Shown in pieces: positions 1-4,994 of a DNA stretch of 5,257 bases. Under the pieces are notes generated by a model. It searched no databases and was not told the origin of the DNA. It saw nothing but the letters and a program-made list of their open reading frames with translations. Origin of the DNA: Lawsonibacter sp. (GTDB taxonomy: Bacteria > Bacillota > Clostridia > Oscillospirales > Oscillospiraceae); assembly GCA_022798855.1 (NCBI GenBank), contig JAAWNI010000160.1:1-5257 (forward strand), written 5' to 3'. How positions within the stretch are numbered: position 1 is the stretch's first letter; the number at the start of each line of letters is the position of its first letter. Both the position numbers and the translations under genes were made by a program.

Positions 1-110
1 GAGGATGCAGGCGGGCTGACGCCCGCCAAAGACGACAACACCGCCCTGTACCATTTTGCCCCCCGAACTTTACCGATTTTCAAGTGTGTCGACTATATAT
101 TGTGAAGACG
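1..110. other. Left-edge stretch without a confident gene
   Basis: This segment lies beyond the terminator of the dha operon. One plus-strand frame stays open from base 1 to a TGA at 103-105 (34 codons), so it could be the tail of a rightward gene, but the residues suggest no family. On the minus strand an ATG at 54-52, preceded by a G-run, opens an 18-codon frame running off the window edge; both of its halves are built from the GC-rich palindrome, so it may be fortuitous. Neither is called as a gene. Confidence 0.3.
10..27. repeat. Perfect 7-bp GC-rich inverted repeat with tetraloop
   Basis: GGCGGGC at 10-16 and GCCCGCC at 21-27 form a perfect hairpin around the loop TGAC. There is no T-run on the plus-strand side and only three Ts on the far minus-strand side, where they would precede rather than follow the stem, so it does not look like an intrinsic terminator. 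It could be a dispersed REP-like palindrome or part of a coding sequence cut by the window edge. Confidence 0.4.
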
Positions 111-145
111 AAAAAATCCCCGGAACCGGGTGGTTCCAGGGATTT
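111..145 (-). terminator. Intrinsic terminator of the dhaL-dhaK-lsrF-VOC operon
   Basis: Read on the minus strand, AAATCCC-T-GGAACC (145-132) pairs with GGTTCC-G-GGGATTT (127-114) around the loop ACCC. This is a 14-bp stem with one T-G wobble, and the last three Ts of the stem run into three more (six in all, 116-111). It begins about 28 bases after the stop codon of the VOC gene. The plus-strand side is also fairly T-rich after the stem, so weak two-way termination is possible. Confidence 0.92.
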
Positions 146-173
146 ATTGATTGATTGAGCGCCGGGCGGGGGC

Positions 174-497
174 TTACGCCTCCTGATACAGCTCCAGGAT
201 TGCCCCGTCCTTCCAGACGAAGGCCAGCCGGTCGCCCTTCTCGTTGGCTTCCATGGGGCCGCAGATCACGCTGTCGGCATCGGCGGCGTACTTCTCCAAA
301 TCGTCCACCTTATAGGCCACATGGGGGTGGCGGTGGATCTCCTCGGGGAAGGGGGTGCCCTCCTCAAATTTCAGGTACTCGATTTTGTAATCGTAGTCGT
401 CCACCTGGCTGACCCAGAACTTGGCCCCCTCGTTGTAGACCATGTTGGGCTTGCGGTTGGTGATGGGGATCCCGATGTGCATGTACTCAGCTGACAT
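174..497 (-). CDS. Small VOC-superfamily (glyoxalase/epimerase fold) protein, last gene of the dha operon
   Basis: This 107-residue protein resembles the vicinal-oxygen-chelate superfamily, whose paired beta-alpha-beta-beta-beta modules bind a divalent metal and support isomerase, lyase, epimerase or dioxygenase chemistry. Visible features are the first strand YMHIGIP with His7, a His-rich segment HRHPHVAYKVDDLE (His55, His57, His59), and the closing strand AILELYQ with Glu102. His7, His59 and Glu102 are the likely metal ligands, by analogy with the family. At 107 residues it is shorter than most two-module VOC proteins (about 120-140). The start is ATG with AAGGAGG 7 bases upstream. It is the promoter-distal gene, 53 bp after the aldolase gene, which suggests it works on an intermediate of that pathway. 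In the autoinducer-2 lsr operon the comparable small protein is LsrG, but LsrG belongs to a different fold family (ABM), so this is not an LsrG. Fold likely; reaction unknown. Confidence 0.8.
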   Translation of the reverse strand: MSAEYMHIGIPITNRKPNMVYNEGAKFWVSQVDDYDYKIEYLKFEEGTPFPEEIHRHPHVAYKVDDLEKYAADADSVICGPMEANEKGDRLAFVWKDGAILELYQEA

Positions 498-514
498 AGT
501 TTTTCCTCCTTAAA

Positions 515-529
515 ACAGGCTGCGCCTGT
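515..529 (-). other. Intercistronic hairpin between the aldolase and VOC genes
   Basis: ACAGGC (515-520) and GCCTGT (524-529) form a perfect 6-bp stem with a 3-base loop. On the transcribed minus strand the stem is followed by TTTTAAGGAGG, so a short U-run leads straight into the VOC ribosome binding site. It may act as a weak partial terminator, an RNA-stability element, or a modulator of VOC translation. The stem is seen; the role is inferred. Confidence 0.45.
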
Positions 530-550
530 AGATATGGGAGCCCTCCCTTT

Positions 551-1435
551 TTATTTCTGATTTTTGACCTCCTGATAGACCTCATAGGCCTGCTGGGGGG
601 TGAAGCCCTCGTGGACCACCCTGCCGATGGCCTGGGCCATGCCGGCGGGGCAGTCGGACTGGAAGATGTTCCGGCCCATGTCCACCCCATGGGCCCCCTC
701 CTGGATGGCCTTCCAGGCCATCTCCAGGGCTTCCGGCTCGGGCAGCTTCTTGCCCCCGGCGATGACGATGGGCACGGGGCAGGCGGCGGCCACCTTTTCG
801 AAGCCCTCGCAGTAGTAGCTCTTGACGATGTTGGCCCCGTTCTCCGCCAGCACCCGGGTGGCCAGCAGGAAGAACTTCTCGGTGCGCTCCATCTCCTTGC
901 CCACGGCCACCACGCCCAGGGTGGGCACGCCGTAACGGGCCCCGGCGTCGGCGGTCCGGGCCAGCAGCTCCAGGGAGCGGCTCTCGCCGGGGGCGCCGAT
1001 GAAGGTCTGCACCGCCACGCAGTCGGCGTTCATCCGCAGGGCGTTCTCCATGTCGCTGGCGAAGCCGCCGCCGTTGGACATGTCGTCATAGAGGACGGTG
1101 GAGTCGTAGGTCACCCGGAGGCACCGCCCCACCTGGGCGGCGGGGGGGACGCAGGAGCGGAAGGTGCCCCGGGTGCCCATCAGGACGTCCACATAGGGGA
1201 TGAGGGGTGGGATTACCAGGTCGATCCGCTCCAGCCCGGCGGTGGGGCCCATGATGTAGCCGTGGTCGAAGGCCAGCATGACGGTGTTCCCAGACTTGGG
1301 GTTGAAGATCCGGGCCAGCCGGGCCTTCATGCCCCAGTCGCAGTGGGCGGCCCCCTTCACGTAAAAGCCCTCCTGGGCGGCGGGCACGTCCAGATGGTAG
1401 TCGTGGGCCGCCTTGTTTCCAATATTGTCAGCCAT
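551..1435 (-). CDS. lsrF: LsrF-like class I aldolase/thiolase (DhnA/DeoC-LacD superfamily)
   Basis: This 294-residue protein matches E. coli LsrF (291 residues) along nearly its whole length, as recalled. LsrF is the thiolase of autoinducer-2 breakdown: it transfers an acetyl group from 3-hydroxy-5-phosphonooxypentane-2,4-dione to CoA, leaving DHAP. Shared blocks include DWGMKARLARIFNPK (33-47), MLAFDHGY (53-60, with Asp57), GPTAGLERID (63-72), the active-site strand NIVKSYY with Schiff-base Lys205 (Lys203 in LsrF), VPIVIAGGKKLPEPEALEM (221-239) and the phosphate-binding end GVDMGRNIFQSD (250-261). It is intact, with no missing key residue. The ATG lies 3 bp after the dhaK stop, and its AAGGAG lies in the last codons of dhaK, so translation is probably coupled. 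With a dihydroxyacetone-kinase-type enzyme upstream instead of LsrK, the natural substrate may be another phosphorylated ketose or diketone; other members of this superfamily are fructose-bisphosphate and aminohexulosonate-type aldolases. Family assignment firm, substrate open. Confidence 0.9.
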   Translation of the reverse strand: MADNIGNKAAHDYHLDVPAAQEGFYVKGAAHCDWGMKARLARIFNPKSGNTVMLAFDHGYIMGPTAGLERIDLVIPPLIPYVDVLMGTRGTFRSCVPPAAQVGRCLRVTYDSTVLYDDMSNGGGFASDMENALRMNADCVAVQTFIGAPGESRSLELLARTADAGARYGVPTLGVVAVGKEMERTEKFFLLATRVLAENGANIVKSYYCEGFEKVAAACPVPIVIAGGKKLPEPEALEMAWKAIQEGAHGVDMGRNIFQSDCPAGMAQAIGRVVHEGFTPQQAYEVYQEVKNQK

Positions 1436-1438
1436 GGC

Positions 1439-2437
1439 TCACTCCTTGCTGTAGGCGGGGGTGTGGCAGGGGGTGTTCCACAGGCGGAGGAACTCCTCGT
1501 CCCACTTGGCGATGTTCATCTGGAAGCCGCCGGCCTCCTGGACGGTGAGGATCTCGCCCACCATGCTGGCCGCGACCTCCACGTCCATGGCTTTCAGGAA
1601 CTCCACGGTGTCCTTGAACAGCACCAGCATCTCCATCATGGTGGTGGCGCCGCAGCCGTTAATCATGACAAAGGCCTTGTCCCCGGCCTTCAGCTCCAGG
1701 TTCTTGCACAGGGCCTGGGCCACGGTGGCCACGGTGTCCTTGGAGGACATCATGGGCACCCGGACGCCGCCGCCCTCGCCGTGCTGGCCGGCCCCGATCT
1801 CCATCAGGTCAGTCTCCCCCAGGTCGCCGAAGGACATGCCGTTCTGGGGGTGGGTGGCGTCGGTGGACTTGACGGTGACAGAGGCCATGCTGCCGGCGTA
1901 CCGCTGGGCGATTTCGGCCACCTCGTCCAGGCTTTTGCCCTCGCGGGCGGCGGCTGCGGCGATGTGGTACAGGGCCACCGCTCCGGCCAGGCCCCGCTTG
2001 TTGTCCTCGCCGTTGGGGTCGTACTGGATCTCCTCGCCGGTGACCACCTGGCGCACGTTCAGCCCCGCCCTTTGGGCCAGCTTCATGGCCTGCTTGCCGG
2101 CCAGCTGGTCGCCGGCGTAGTTCAGGGTGAGCAGCAGCACGCCGTGGCCCTTGTCGGCCAGCTTCATGGCGTCGAACACCAGCTGTCCGTTGGGGGCGGC
2201 GAAGATGTCGCCCACCGCCTGGACGTCCAGCATGCCCTTGCCCACAAAGCCGGCCTGTGCGGGCTCGTGGCCGGAGCCGCCGTAGGTGACGATGGTTACC
2301 CGGTCGGCGCTGGCCAGGTCCTTGCTGATGACCAGGTGGCCGTCCACGTCCAGAATGTCGGGGTAGGCCAGGCCCAGGCCGGTGAGCTCCTCGTCGGTGA
2401 TCGTCTCCGGGGCGTTGATAAACTTCTTCATTTTCAT
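1439..2437 (-). CDS. dhaK: Dihydroxyacetone kinase-type substrate-binding subunit DhaK
   Basis: This protein is homologous to DhaK, the subunit that binds dihydroxyacetone covalently as a hemiaminal on a histidine and presents it for phosphorylation. Key residues by comparison with recalled E. coli DhaK: His57 in GGSGHEP (His56), Asp110 in LNYAGD (Asp109), and the substrate-binding His219 in GAGQHGEGG (His218). KRG (148-150) corresponds to the family RRG, and the C-terminus LWNTPCHTPAY matches LWDAPVHTPAL. At 332 residues it is slightly shorter than E. coli DhaK (356), with a shorter segment after the substrate histidine. An in-frame ATG lies at 2461, but the ATG at 2437 is preferred: AAAGGAG lies 9 bases before it, and the protein then begins MKMKKFIN like other DhaK proteins. 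It follows dhaL by 32 bp. No DhaM is visible, so the phosphate donor could be ATP or a DhaM encoded elsewhere. Related kinases phosphorylate erythrulose and other small ketoses, so dihydroxyacetone is not proven as the substrate. Confidence 0.92.
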   Translation of the reverse strand: MKMKKFINAPETITDEELTGLGLAYPDILDVDGHLVISKDLASADRVTIVTYGGSGHEPAQAGFVGKGMLDVQAVGDIFAAPNGQLVFDAMKLADKGHGVLLLTLNYAGDQLAGKQAMKLAQRAGLNVRQVVTGEEIQYDPNGEDNKRGLAGAVALYHIAAAAAREGKSLDEVAEIAQRYAGSMASVTVKSTDATHPQNGMSFGDLGETDLMEIGAGQHGEGGGVRVPMMSSKDTVATVAQALCKNLELKAGDKAFVMINGCGATTMMEMLVLFKDTVEFLKAMDVEVAASMVGEILTVQEAGGFQMNIAKWDEEFLRLWNTPCHTPAYSKE

Positions 2438-2469
2438 AAATGCCGTCTCCTTTATTATCATTGATCGGT

Positions 2470-3078
2470 TCAGGCCCCCGCGAGGCCCTGGAAGAAATAG
2501 GACATGGACATGGCTCCGGCGTCGGGGGTGCCGATGGTCTTCGCCCCGTAGCTCTTGGCCCGTCCGAACTTGGATACAAAGCCCTTGCTGGCTTCGGCAC
2601 CCTCCGCGGCGGCCTGGGCGGCGGCGGCAAAAAGCCCCTCCTCATCCCCGCCTGTGTAGGCGGCGATGGCCCGGCTGGCGGGGATCAGTGCGTCCATCAT
2701 GGTCTTGTCCCCCACCTTGGCCCCGGACATATCGCTCAGCTCCTCCAGAGCCTTAGCGAAGATGGCCTGGAGCTGCACCGTGTCGATCTCCCCGCCGGCG
2801 GGGGCGTCCATCTGCAAGCCATCCAGCCAGGTGTTCCACAGGGGTACGGCGCTGCCGCCGTTCAGGGACATGACGGCCATCGCCGCGTCGTCCAGCATGG
2901 CCTGAATCCCCCCCTCCGCCTGGTCCACCGCCTGGGCAATGGCCTTGGCGATTTTCGTCATGGTCAGGCCGTGGTCCGCGTCGCCGAAGTGGGAGTCGAT
3001 CTCGGTCAGCTCCCCCTCAGCCGCCATGACGCGGGCGCACCCTTGTTTCAGCCGGATGGCAAATTCGGTTTTCGTCAT
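2470..3078 (-). CDS. dhaL: Dihydroxyacetone kinase-type nucleotide-binding subunit DhaL
   Basis: This 202-residue helical-barrel protein is homologous to DhaL, which holds ADP/ATP and magnesium and passes the phosphoryl group to the substrate on DhaK. The magnesium-binding motif is intact: Asp28, Asp33 and Asp35 in IDSHFGDADHG. The VGDKTMMD segment (122-129) matches the family PGDKTMxD. Two nucleotide-side loops differ from recalled E. coli DhaL: GGASGPL is GGSAVPL (74-80), and the C-terminal GHQDPGATS is GTPDAGAMS (183-191). An in-frame GTG at 3087 overlaps the Shine-Dalgarno sequence, so the ATG at 3078 is chosen, with GGAGG 8 bases upstream. It is the first gene of the operon, so gene order is L-K, whereas the E. 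coli order is K-L-M. Without a visible DhaM it may use ATP directly, as single-chain ATP-dependent dihydroxyacetone kinases do. Confidence 0.9.
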   Translation of the reverse strand: MTKTEFAIRLKQGCARVMAAEGELTEIDSHFGDADHGLTMTKIAKAIAQAVDQAEGGIQAMLDDAAMAVMSLNGGSAVPLWNTWLDGLQMDAPAGGEIDTVQLQAIFAKALEELSDMSGAKVGDKTMMDALIPASRAIAAYTGGDEEGLFAAAAQAAAEGAEASKGFVSKFGRAKSYGAKTIGTPDAGAMSMSYFFQGLAGA

Positions 3079-3098
3079 TTCGTTCACCTCCCCCCTCC

Positions 3099-3113
3099 GT
3101 TAAATGGGTTAAC
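3099..3113. repeat. Inverted repeat in the dhaL 5' leader
   Basis: GTTAA (3099-3103) and TTAAC (3109-3113) form a perfect 5-bp dyad around five bases, lying just upstream of the G-rich dhaL ribosome binding site. It could be an additional protein-binding site or a weak hairpin in the leader. The dyad is seen; any role is unproven. Confidence 0.3.
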
Positions 3114-3145
3114 TTTGCTTAAACGAAAAAAATTCCAAGCACAAA

Positions 3146-3160
3146 TGTTACATCTGTTCA
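3146..3160. promoter_or_regulatory. Candidate SorC operator, dha site 1 (at transcription start)
   Basis: TGTTACATCTGTTCA (plus-strand reading) is one of three copies of the motif TGTTACATnnGT. It lies downstream of the dha -10 box and covers the predicted transcription start near 3157, where a bound repressor would block initiation. It starts 32 bp, about three helical turns, from the second dha copy. Assignment to the neighbouring SorC protein is inferred from position. Confidence 0.6.
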
Positions 3161-3163
3161 TTT

Positions 3164-3192
3164 ATATTAACATAATGTGTTACATAAGTCAA
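3164..3192 (-). promoter_or_regulatory. Promoter of the dhaL-dhaK-lsrF-VOC operon
   Basis: Read on the minus strand: -35 TTGACT (3192-3187), a 17-bp spacer, and -10 TAATAT (3169-3164), with TG one base before the -10 (extended -10). This sigma-A-type promoter predicts a start near 3157 and a leader of about 79 bases before the dhaL ATG. An overlapping TATAAA (3166-3161) is an alternative -10 and matches the surroundings of the sorC -10, but its distance to this -35 is too long. The promoter lies downstream of the sorC terminator, so the operon is a separate transcription unit. Confidence 0.7.
3178..3192. promoter_or_regulatory. Candidate SorC operator, dha site 2 (overlaps -35 and spacer)
   Basis: TGTTACATAAGTCAA (plus-strand reading) is the second dha copy of the shared motif. 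Its last six bases are the -35 box on the other strand and the rest fills part of the spacer, so a protein bound here would compete directly with RNA polymerase. Together with site 1 it brackets the -10 box. Confidence 0.6.
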
Positions 3193-3253
3193 TTCAAAAT
3201 AAAATTTCCCCACAATAGACAGAAACAGGTTAAGTGAATTGGTGGATATAGAC

Positions 3254-3296
3254 AAAAAATAAACCTCCCCGGCGGACAGGACCGCCTGGGAGGTTT
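3254..3296 (-). terminator. Intrinsic terminator of sorC
   Basis: On the minus strand, AAACCTCCC-A-GGCGG (3296-3282) pairs with CCGCC-G-GGGAGGTTT (3275-3261) around a 6-base loop, with one mismatch, and is followed by TTTATTTTTTG. It starts 6 bases after the sorC stop codon. It separates the regulator from the dha operon downstream. The opposite strand lacks a long T-run, so termination is mainly leftward. Confidence 0.92.
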
Positions 3297-3302
3297 CAAA
3301 TA

Positions 3303-4232
3303 TCATTCCAGCAATGTTTTGATCAGATCCGCCCGGGCCGCAATGTGGGTAAAAAAGCCGGACTTCAAGGCCCCCCGCAGGGCCTTGGCGCTGGTATTGG
3401 CGGAGCATACGCCGATAATGTTGGGGCAGCGTTTCAGGATGTCGATGGGTATCTGGATGGCGAAGTCCTGCTCTGACTGGATGACAAAGCCGTCCTCGTT
3501 GAAGTAGTAGATCAGCATCCGCCCGCAGGCCCGCTGGCGCTGGAGAAGGCTGCCGTACCGGACCAGCGAAGCGAAGTCTGGGCTGGAGGGGTAGTCGCCG
3601 ATGTTCACCAAGGCGGTGTCCAGCTCCTCCCACCGCTGATGGATCTGCCGGTAGACCTCGGTGGAGCAGAGCACCTGCTTCTCCTCCAGGCTGTCGGGCA
3701 GGGCCGGGAGGTAGAGGAAGTGGGGGGCGGCCCCCATCTGCTGGGCCATCAGGCGGACATTCTCGTTGGATTGGTAGTTGCGGGCGGGGATGCTGGCGTT
3801 TCCCACCAGGGGGCAGATGTCGGTGATGGTGCTGCTGGGCTGGGGGTTCTCCTCCAGCCAGGACACCAGCTGGCCGATCAAATAGCCCCAGCCCACCCCC
3901 AGCCGGCGGACCCCCAGCCGGCGCAGCAGCTCCACCGCCCCCTGGGAGAGCAGGCGGTTGGTCGCGTCGTCGTTGGCCCCGTCCTCCACCAGGACGCCGT
4001 CCCGGATGGAGCTGGACAGCCGCAGCCGCTCCAGCAGCCTGGCTTCCCGGGCCCCCGGCTCGTGGATGGTGATCTCCACGATGCCCAGCTCCCGGGCCTC
4101 GGACAGCATACGGCTGACCAGCGGGCGGGACACCCCCAGCTCCTGGGCGATGTCGCTCTGCTTCTGGTCCTCCAGATAGTATCGCTTGGCTACATAGGCC
4201 AGCTTTTTTTGCCGCTCCAGCGTTAAGTCCAC
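3303..4232 (-). CDS. SorC/LsrR-family transcriptional regulator
   Basis: This 309-residue protein has the SorC/DeoR-like layout: an N-terminal helix-turn-helix DNA-binding domain and a long C-terminal sugar-phosphate-binding domain, the arrangement of LsrR, CggR and DeoR of Bacillus. The helix-turn-helix is seen at about 21-50 (QSDIAQELGVSRPLVSRML). The effector domain runs from about residue 65 to the end and contains LGVGWGYLIGQL (111-122), a variant of the family's GxGWGxT ligand loop in which the usual small residue after WG is Tyr. The start is GTG, with AAGGAG 6 bases upstream. It has its own promoter and terminator and lies immediately upstream of the dha operon, whose promoter carries the same motif as its own. 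It is therefore probably a repressor of itself and the operon, relieved by a phosphorylated pathway intermediate. The effector is unknown; phospho-ketoses are typical of the family. Confidence 0.9.
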   Translation of the reverse strand: MDLTLERQKKLAYVAKRYYLEDQKQSDIAQELGVSRPLVSRMLSEARELGIVEITIHEPGAREARLLERLRLSSSIRDGVLVEDGANDDATNRLLSQGAVELLRRLGVRRLGVGWGYLIGQLVSWLEENPQPSSTITDICPLVGNASIPARNYQSNENVRLMAQQMGAAPHFLYLPALPDSLEEKQVLCSTEVYRQIHQRWEELDTALVNIGDYPSSPDFASLVRYGSLLQRQRACGRMLIYYFNEDGFVIQSEQDFAIQIPIDILKRCPNIIGVCSANTSAKALRGALKSGFFTHIAARADLIKTLLE

Positions 4233-4257
4233 AAAATTCTCCTTGCTCCCCCGGGGG

Positions 4258-4272
4258 TGTTACATATGTTAT
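4258..4272. promoter_or_regulatory. Candidate SorC operator upstream of sorC (autoregulation)
   Basis: TGTTACATATGTTAT (plus-strand reading) is the third copy of the shared motif and contains the perfect palindrome ACATATGT. It lies at about +1 to +16 relative to the predicted sorC start, between the -10 box and the ribosome binding site, a position suited to autorepression. Binding is inferred. Confidence 0.6.
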
Positions 4273-4279
4273 CCACTCA

Positions 4280-4308
4280 TTTATATCATAAAAAGGGGGC
4301 GGATGCAA
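4280..4308 (-). promoter_or_regulatory. Promoter of sorC
   Basis: On the minus strand: -35 TTGCAT (4308-4303, a weak match), a 17-bp spacer, and -10 TATAAA (4285-4280), preceded by TG plus one base, giving an extended -10 that can compensate for the poor -35. The predicted start is near 4273. The -10 region shares ATATAAATGA with the dha promoter region. Confidence 0.6.
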
Positions 4309-4343
4309 GCGGGGAGAAAATTTTTCCTATAAAAAGCGGGCCG

Positions 4344-4802
4344 TCACTTGGCCAGCCAGGCCAGAACGTCGCCGGCGTTGGCGTCCGGCTTCACCTTGGG
4401 CATGACCTTCTCCACCATGCCGTTCTCGTCGATGATAAAGGTGGACCGCACCACCCCCATGCTCACCTTGCCGTAGTTCTTCTTCTCCTGCCACACGCCG
4501 TAGGCCTGGATGGCGGCCAGCTCCGGGTCGGAGAGGAGGATAAAGGGCAGGCCGTGCTTTTCGGCGAACTTCTGGTGGGAGGCGGTGGAGTCCTTGCTGA
4601 CGCCGATGACCACGGCGCCCATCTGGGCAAACTGCTCATACGCGCCGGCGAAGGCGCAGGCCTGGCGGGTGCAGCCGGGGGTGTTGTCCCGGGGGTAGAA
4701 GTACAGCACCACCTTTTTGCCGGCGAAGTCGGACAGGGACACCATGTTTCCGTCCTTGTCCGGCAGGGTGAACTCCGGGGCCTTCGTTCCAATTTCCAAC
4801 AT
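4344..4802 (-). CDS. bcp: Thioredoxin-dependent thiol peroxidase, BCP/PrxQ-type peroxiredoxin
   Basis: This 152-residue cytoplasmic peroxiredoxin reduces hydrogen peroxide and organic hydroperoxides with electrons from thioredoxin. The peroxidatic motif PRDNTPGCT (37-45) contains Pro37, Thr41 and catalytic Cys44. Cys49 follows five residues later and is the resolving cysteine of two-cysteine BCP proteins (Cys45 and Cys50 in E. coli). Arg119 in VVRSTFIID is the conserved active-site arginine. Length agrees with E. coli BCP (156). An in-frame upstream ATG at 4847 would add 15 residues, but the ATG at 4802 has GAAGGAGG with 8 bases spacing and gives the family N-terminus MLEIGTKAPEFTL. It is expressed leftward, divergent from rplJ and upstream of sorC, with no evident functional link to the dha operon. 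No strong terminator follows it. Confidence 0.95.
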   Translation of the reverse strand: MLEIGTKAPEFTLPDKDGNMVSLSDFAGKKVVLYFYPRDNTPGCTRQACAFAGAYEQFAQMGAVVIGVSKDSTASHQKFAEKHGLPFILLSDPELAAIQAYGVWQEKKNYGKVSMGVVRSTFIIDENGMVEKVMPKVKPDANAGDVLAWLAK

Positions 4803-4865
4803 ATCAACGTCCTCCTTCAAAATAGCGCCCTCCGTAAAGGGCCGCAAAACGATCGCGGTGTTTTA

Positions 4866-4894
4866 AGGATATATGGTTTGGCCGGGAAAATCAA
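4866..4894 (-). promoter_or_regulatory. Possible bcp promoter
   Basis: On the minus strand, TTGATT (4894-4889) and TATCCT (4871-4866) are separated by 17 bp, which would place the start near 4859 and give a leader of about 57 bases. Both boxes match the sigma-A consensus in only four of six positions, so this is tentative. I recognised no PerR-type box nearby. Confidence 0.4.
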
Positions 4895-4954
4895 GCCCGA
4901 AATGGGCGGTTTTGTCCACGGGGAAGAAAAATGTGGCCGACGTGAAAATTCCTC

Positions 4955-4983
4955 TTGACAATCCAGTGCGCATCGCATATAAT
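4955..4983 (+). promoter_or_regulatory. Consensus sigma-A promoter of the rplJ operon
   Basis: TTGACA (4955-4960), a 17-bp spacer and TATAAT (4978-4983) match the housekeeping consensus perfectly, as expected for a ribosomal-protein operon. The predicted start is near 4990, leaving a leader of about 145 bases that holds the L10 regulatory RNA. Confidence 0.93.
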
Positions 4984-4994
4984 ATGCGGTGCGT

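Noticed and set aside
551..1435. A complete autoinducer-2 (lsr) operon
   Set aside because: Only the LsrF-like aldolase and an LsrR-type regulator fit. LsrK, LsrG and the LsrACDB transporter are absent and a dihydroxyacetone-type kinase is present instead.
611..2464. A 617-codon open frame on the plus strand
   Set aside because: It runs antisense across the clearly homologous lsrF and dhaK genes. Its His/Gly/Val-rich, low-complexity composition is typical of the complement of GC-rich coding DNA, and it resembles no protein family.
1809..2645. A 278-codon minus-strand frame over dhaK and dhaL
   Set aside because: An Arg/Pro-rich shifted-frame shadow of two genes with clear homology; no plausible start signal.
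2440..3237. A 265-codon plus-strand frame opposite dhaL
   Set aside because: Antisense shadow that extends into the AT-rich promoter region; no ribosome binding site or recognisable domain.
3148..4308. A 386-codon minus-strand frame overlapping sorC
   Set aside because: It is the shifted frame of the sorC coding region, rich in Pro/Gly/Arg, and reads through the sorC terminator and intergenic region. The SorC frame has the family motifs and a good ribosome binding site.
4313..4346. Possible terminator after bcp
   Set aside because: The minus strand has GGCC-aagtgac-GGCC around the stop codon followed by CGCTTTTTA, but a 4-bp stem overlapping the stop codon is too weak to call. Read-through toward sorC remains possible.
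4896..4908. Small inverted repeat GCCC-gaaat-GGGC between bcp and rplJ promoters
   Set aside because: Only four base pairs with a short T-run; too weak for a terminator and with no matching second copy to suggest an operator.
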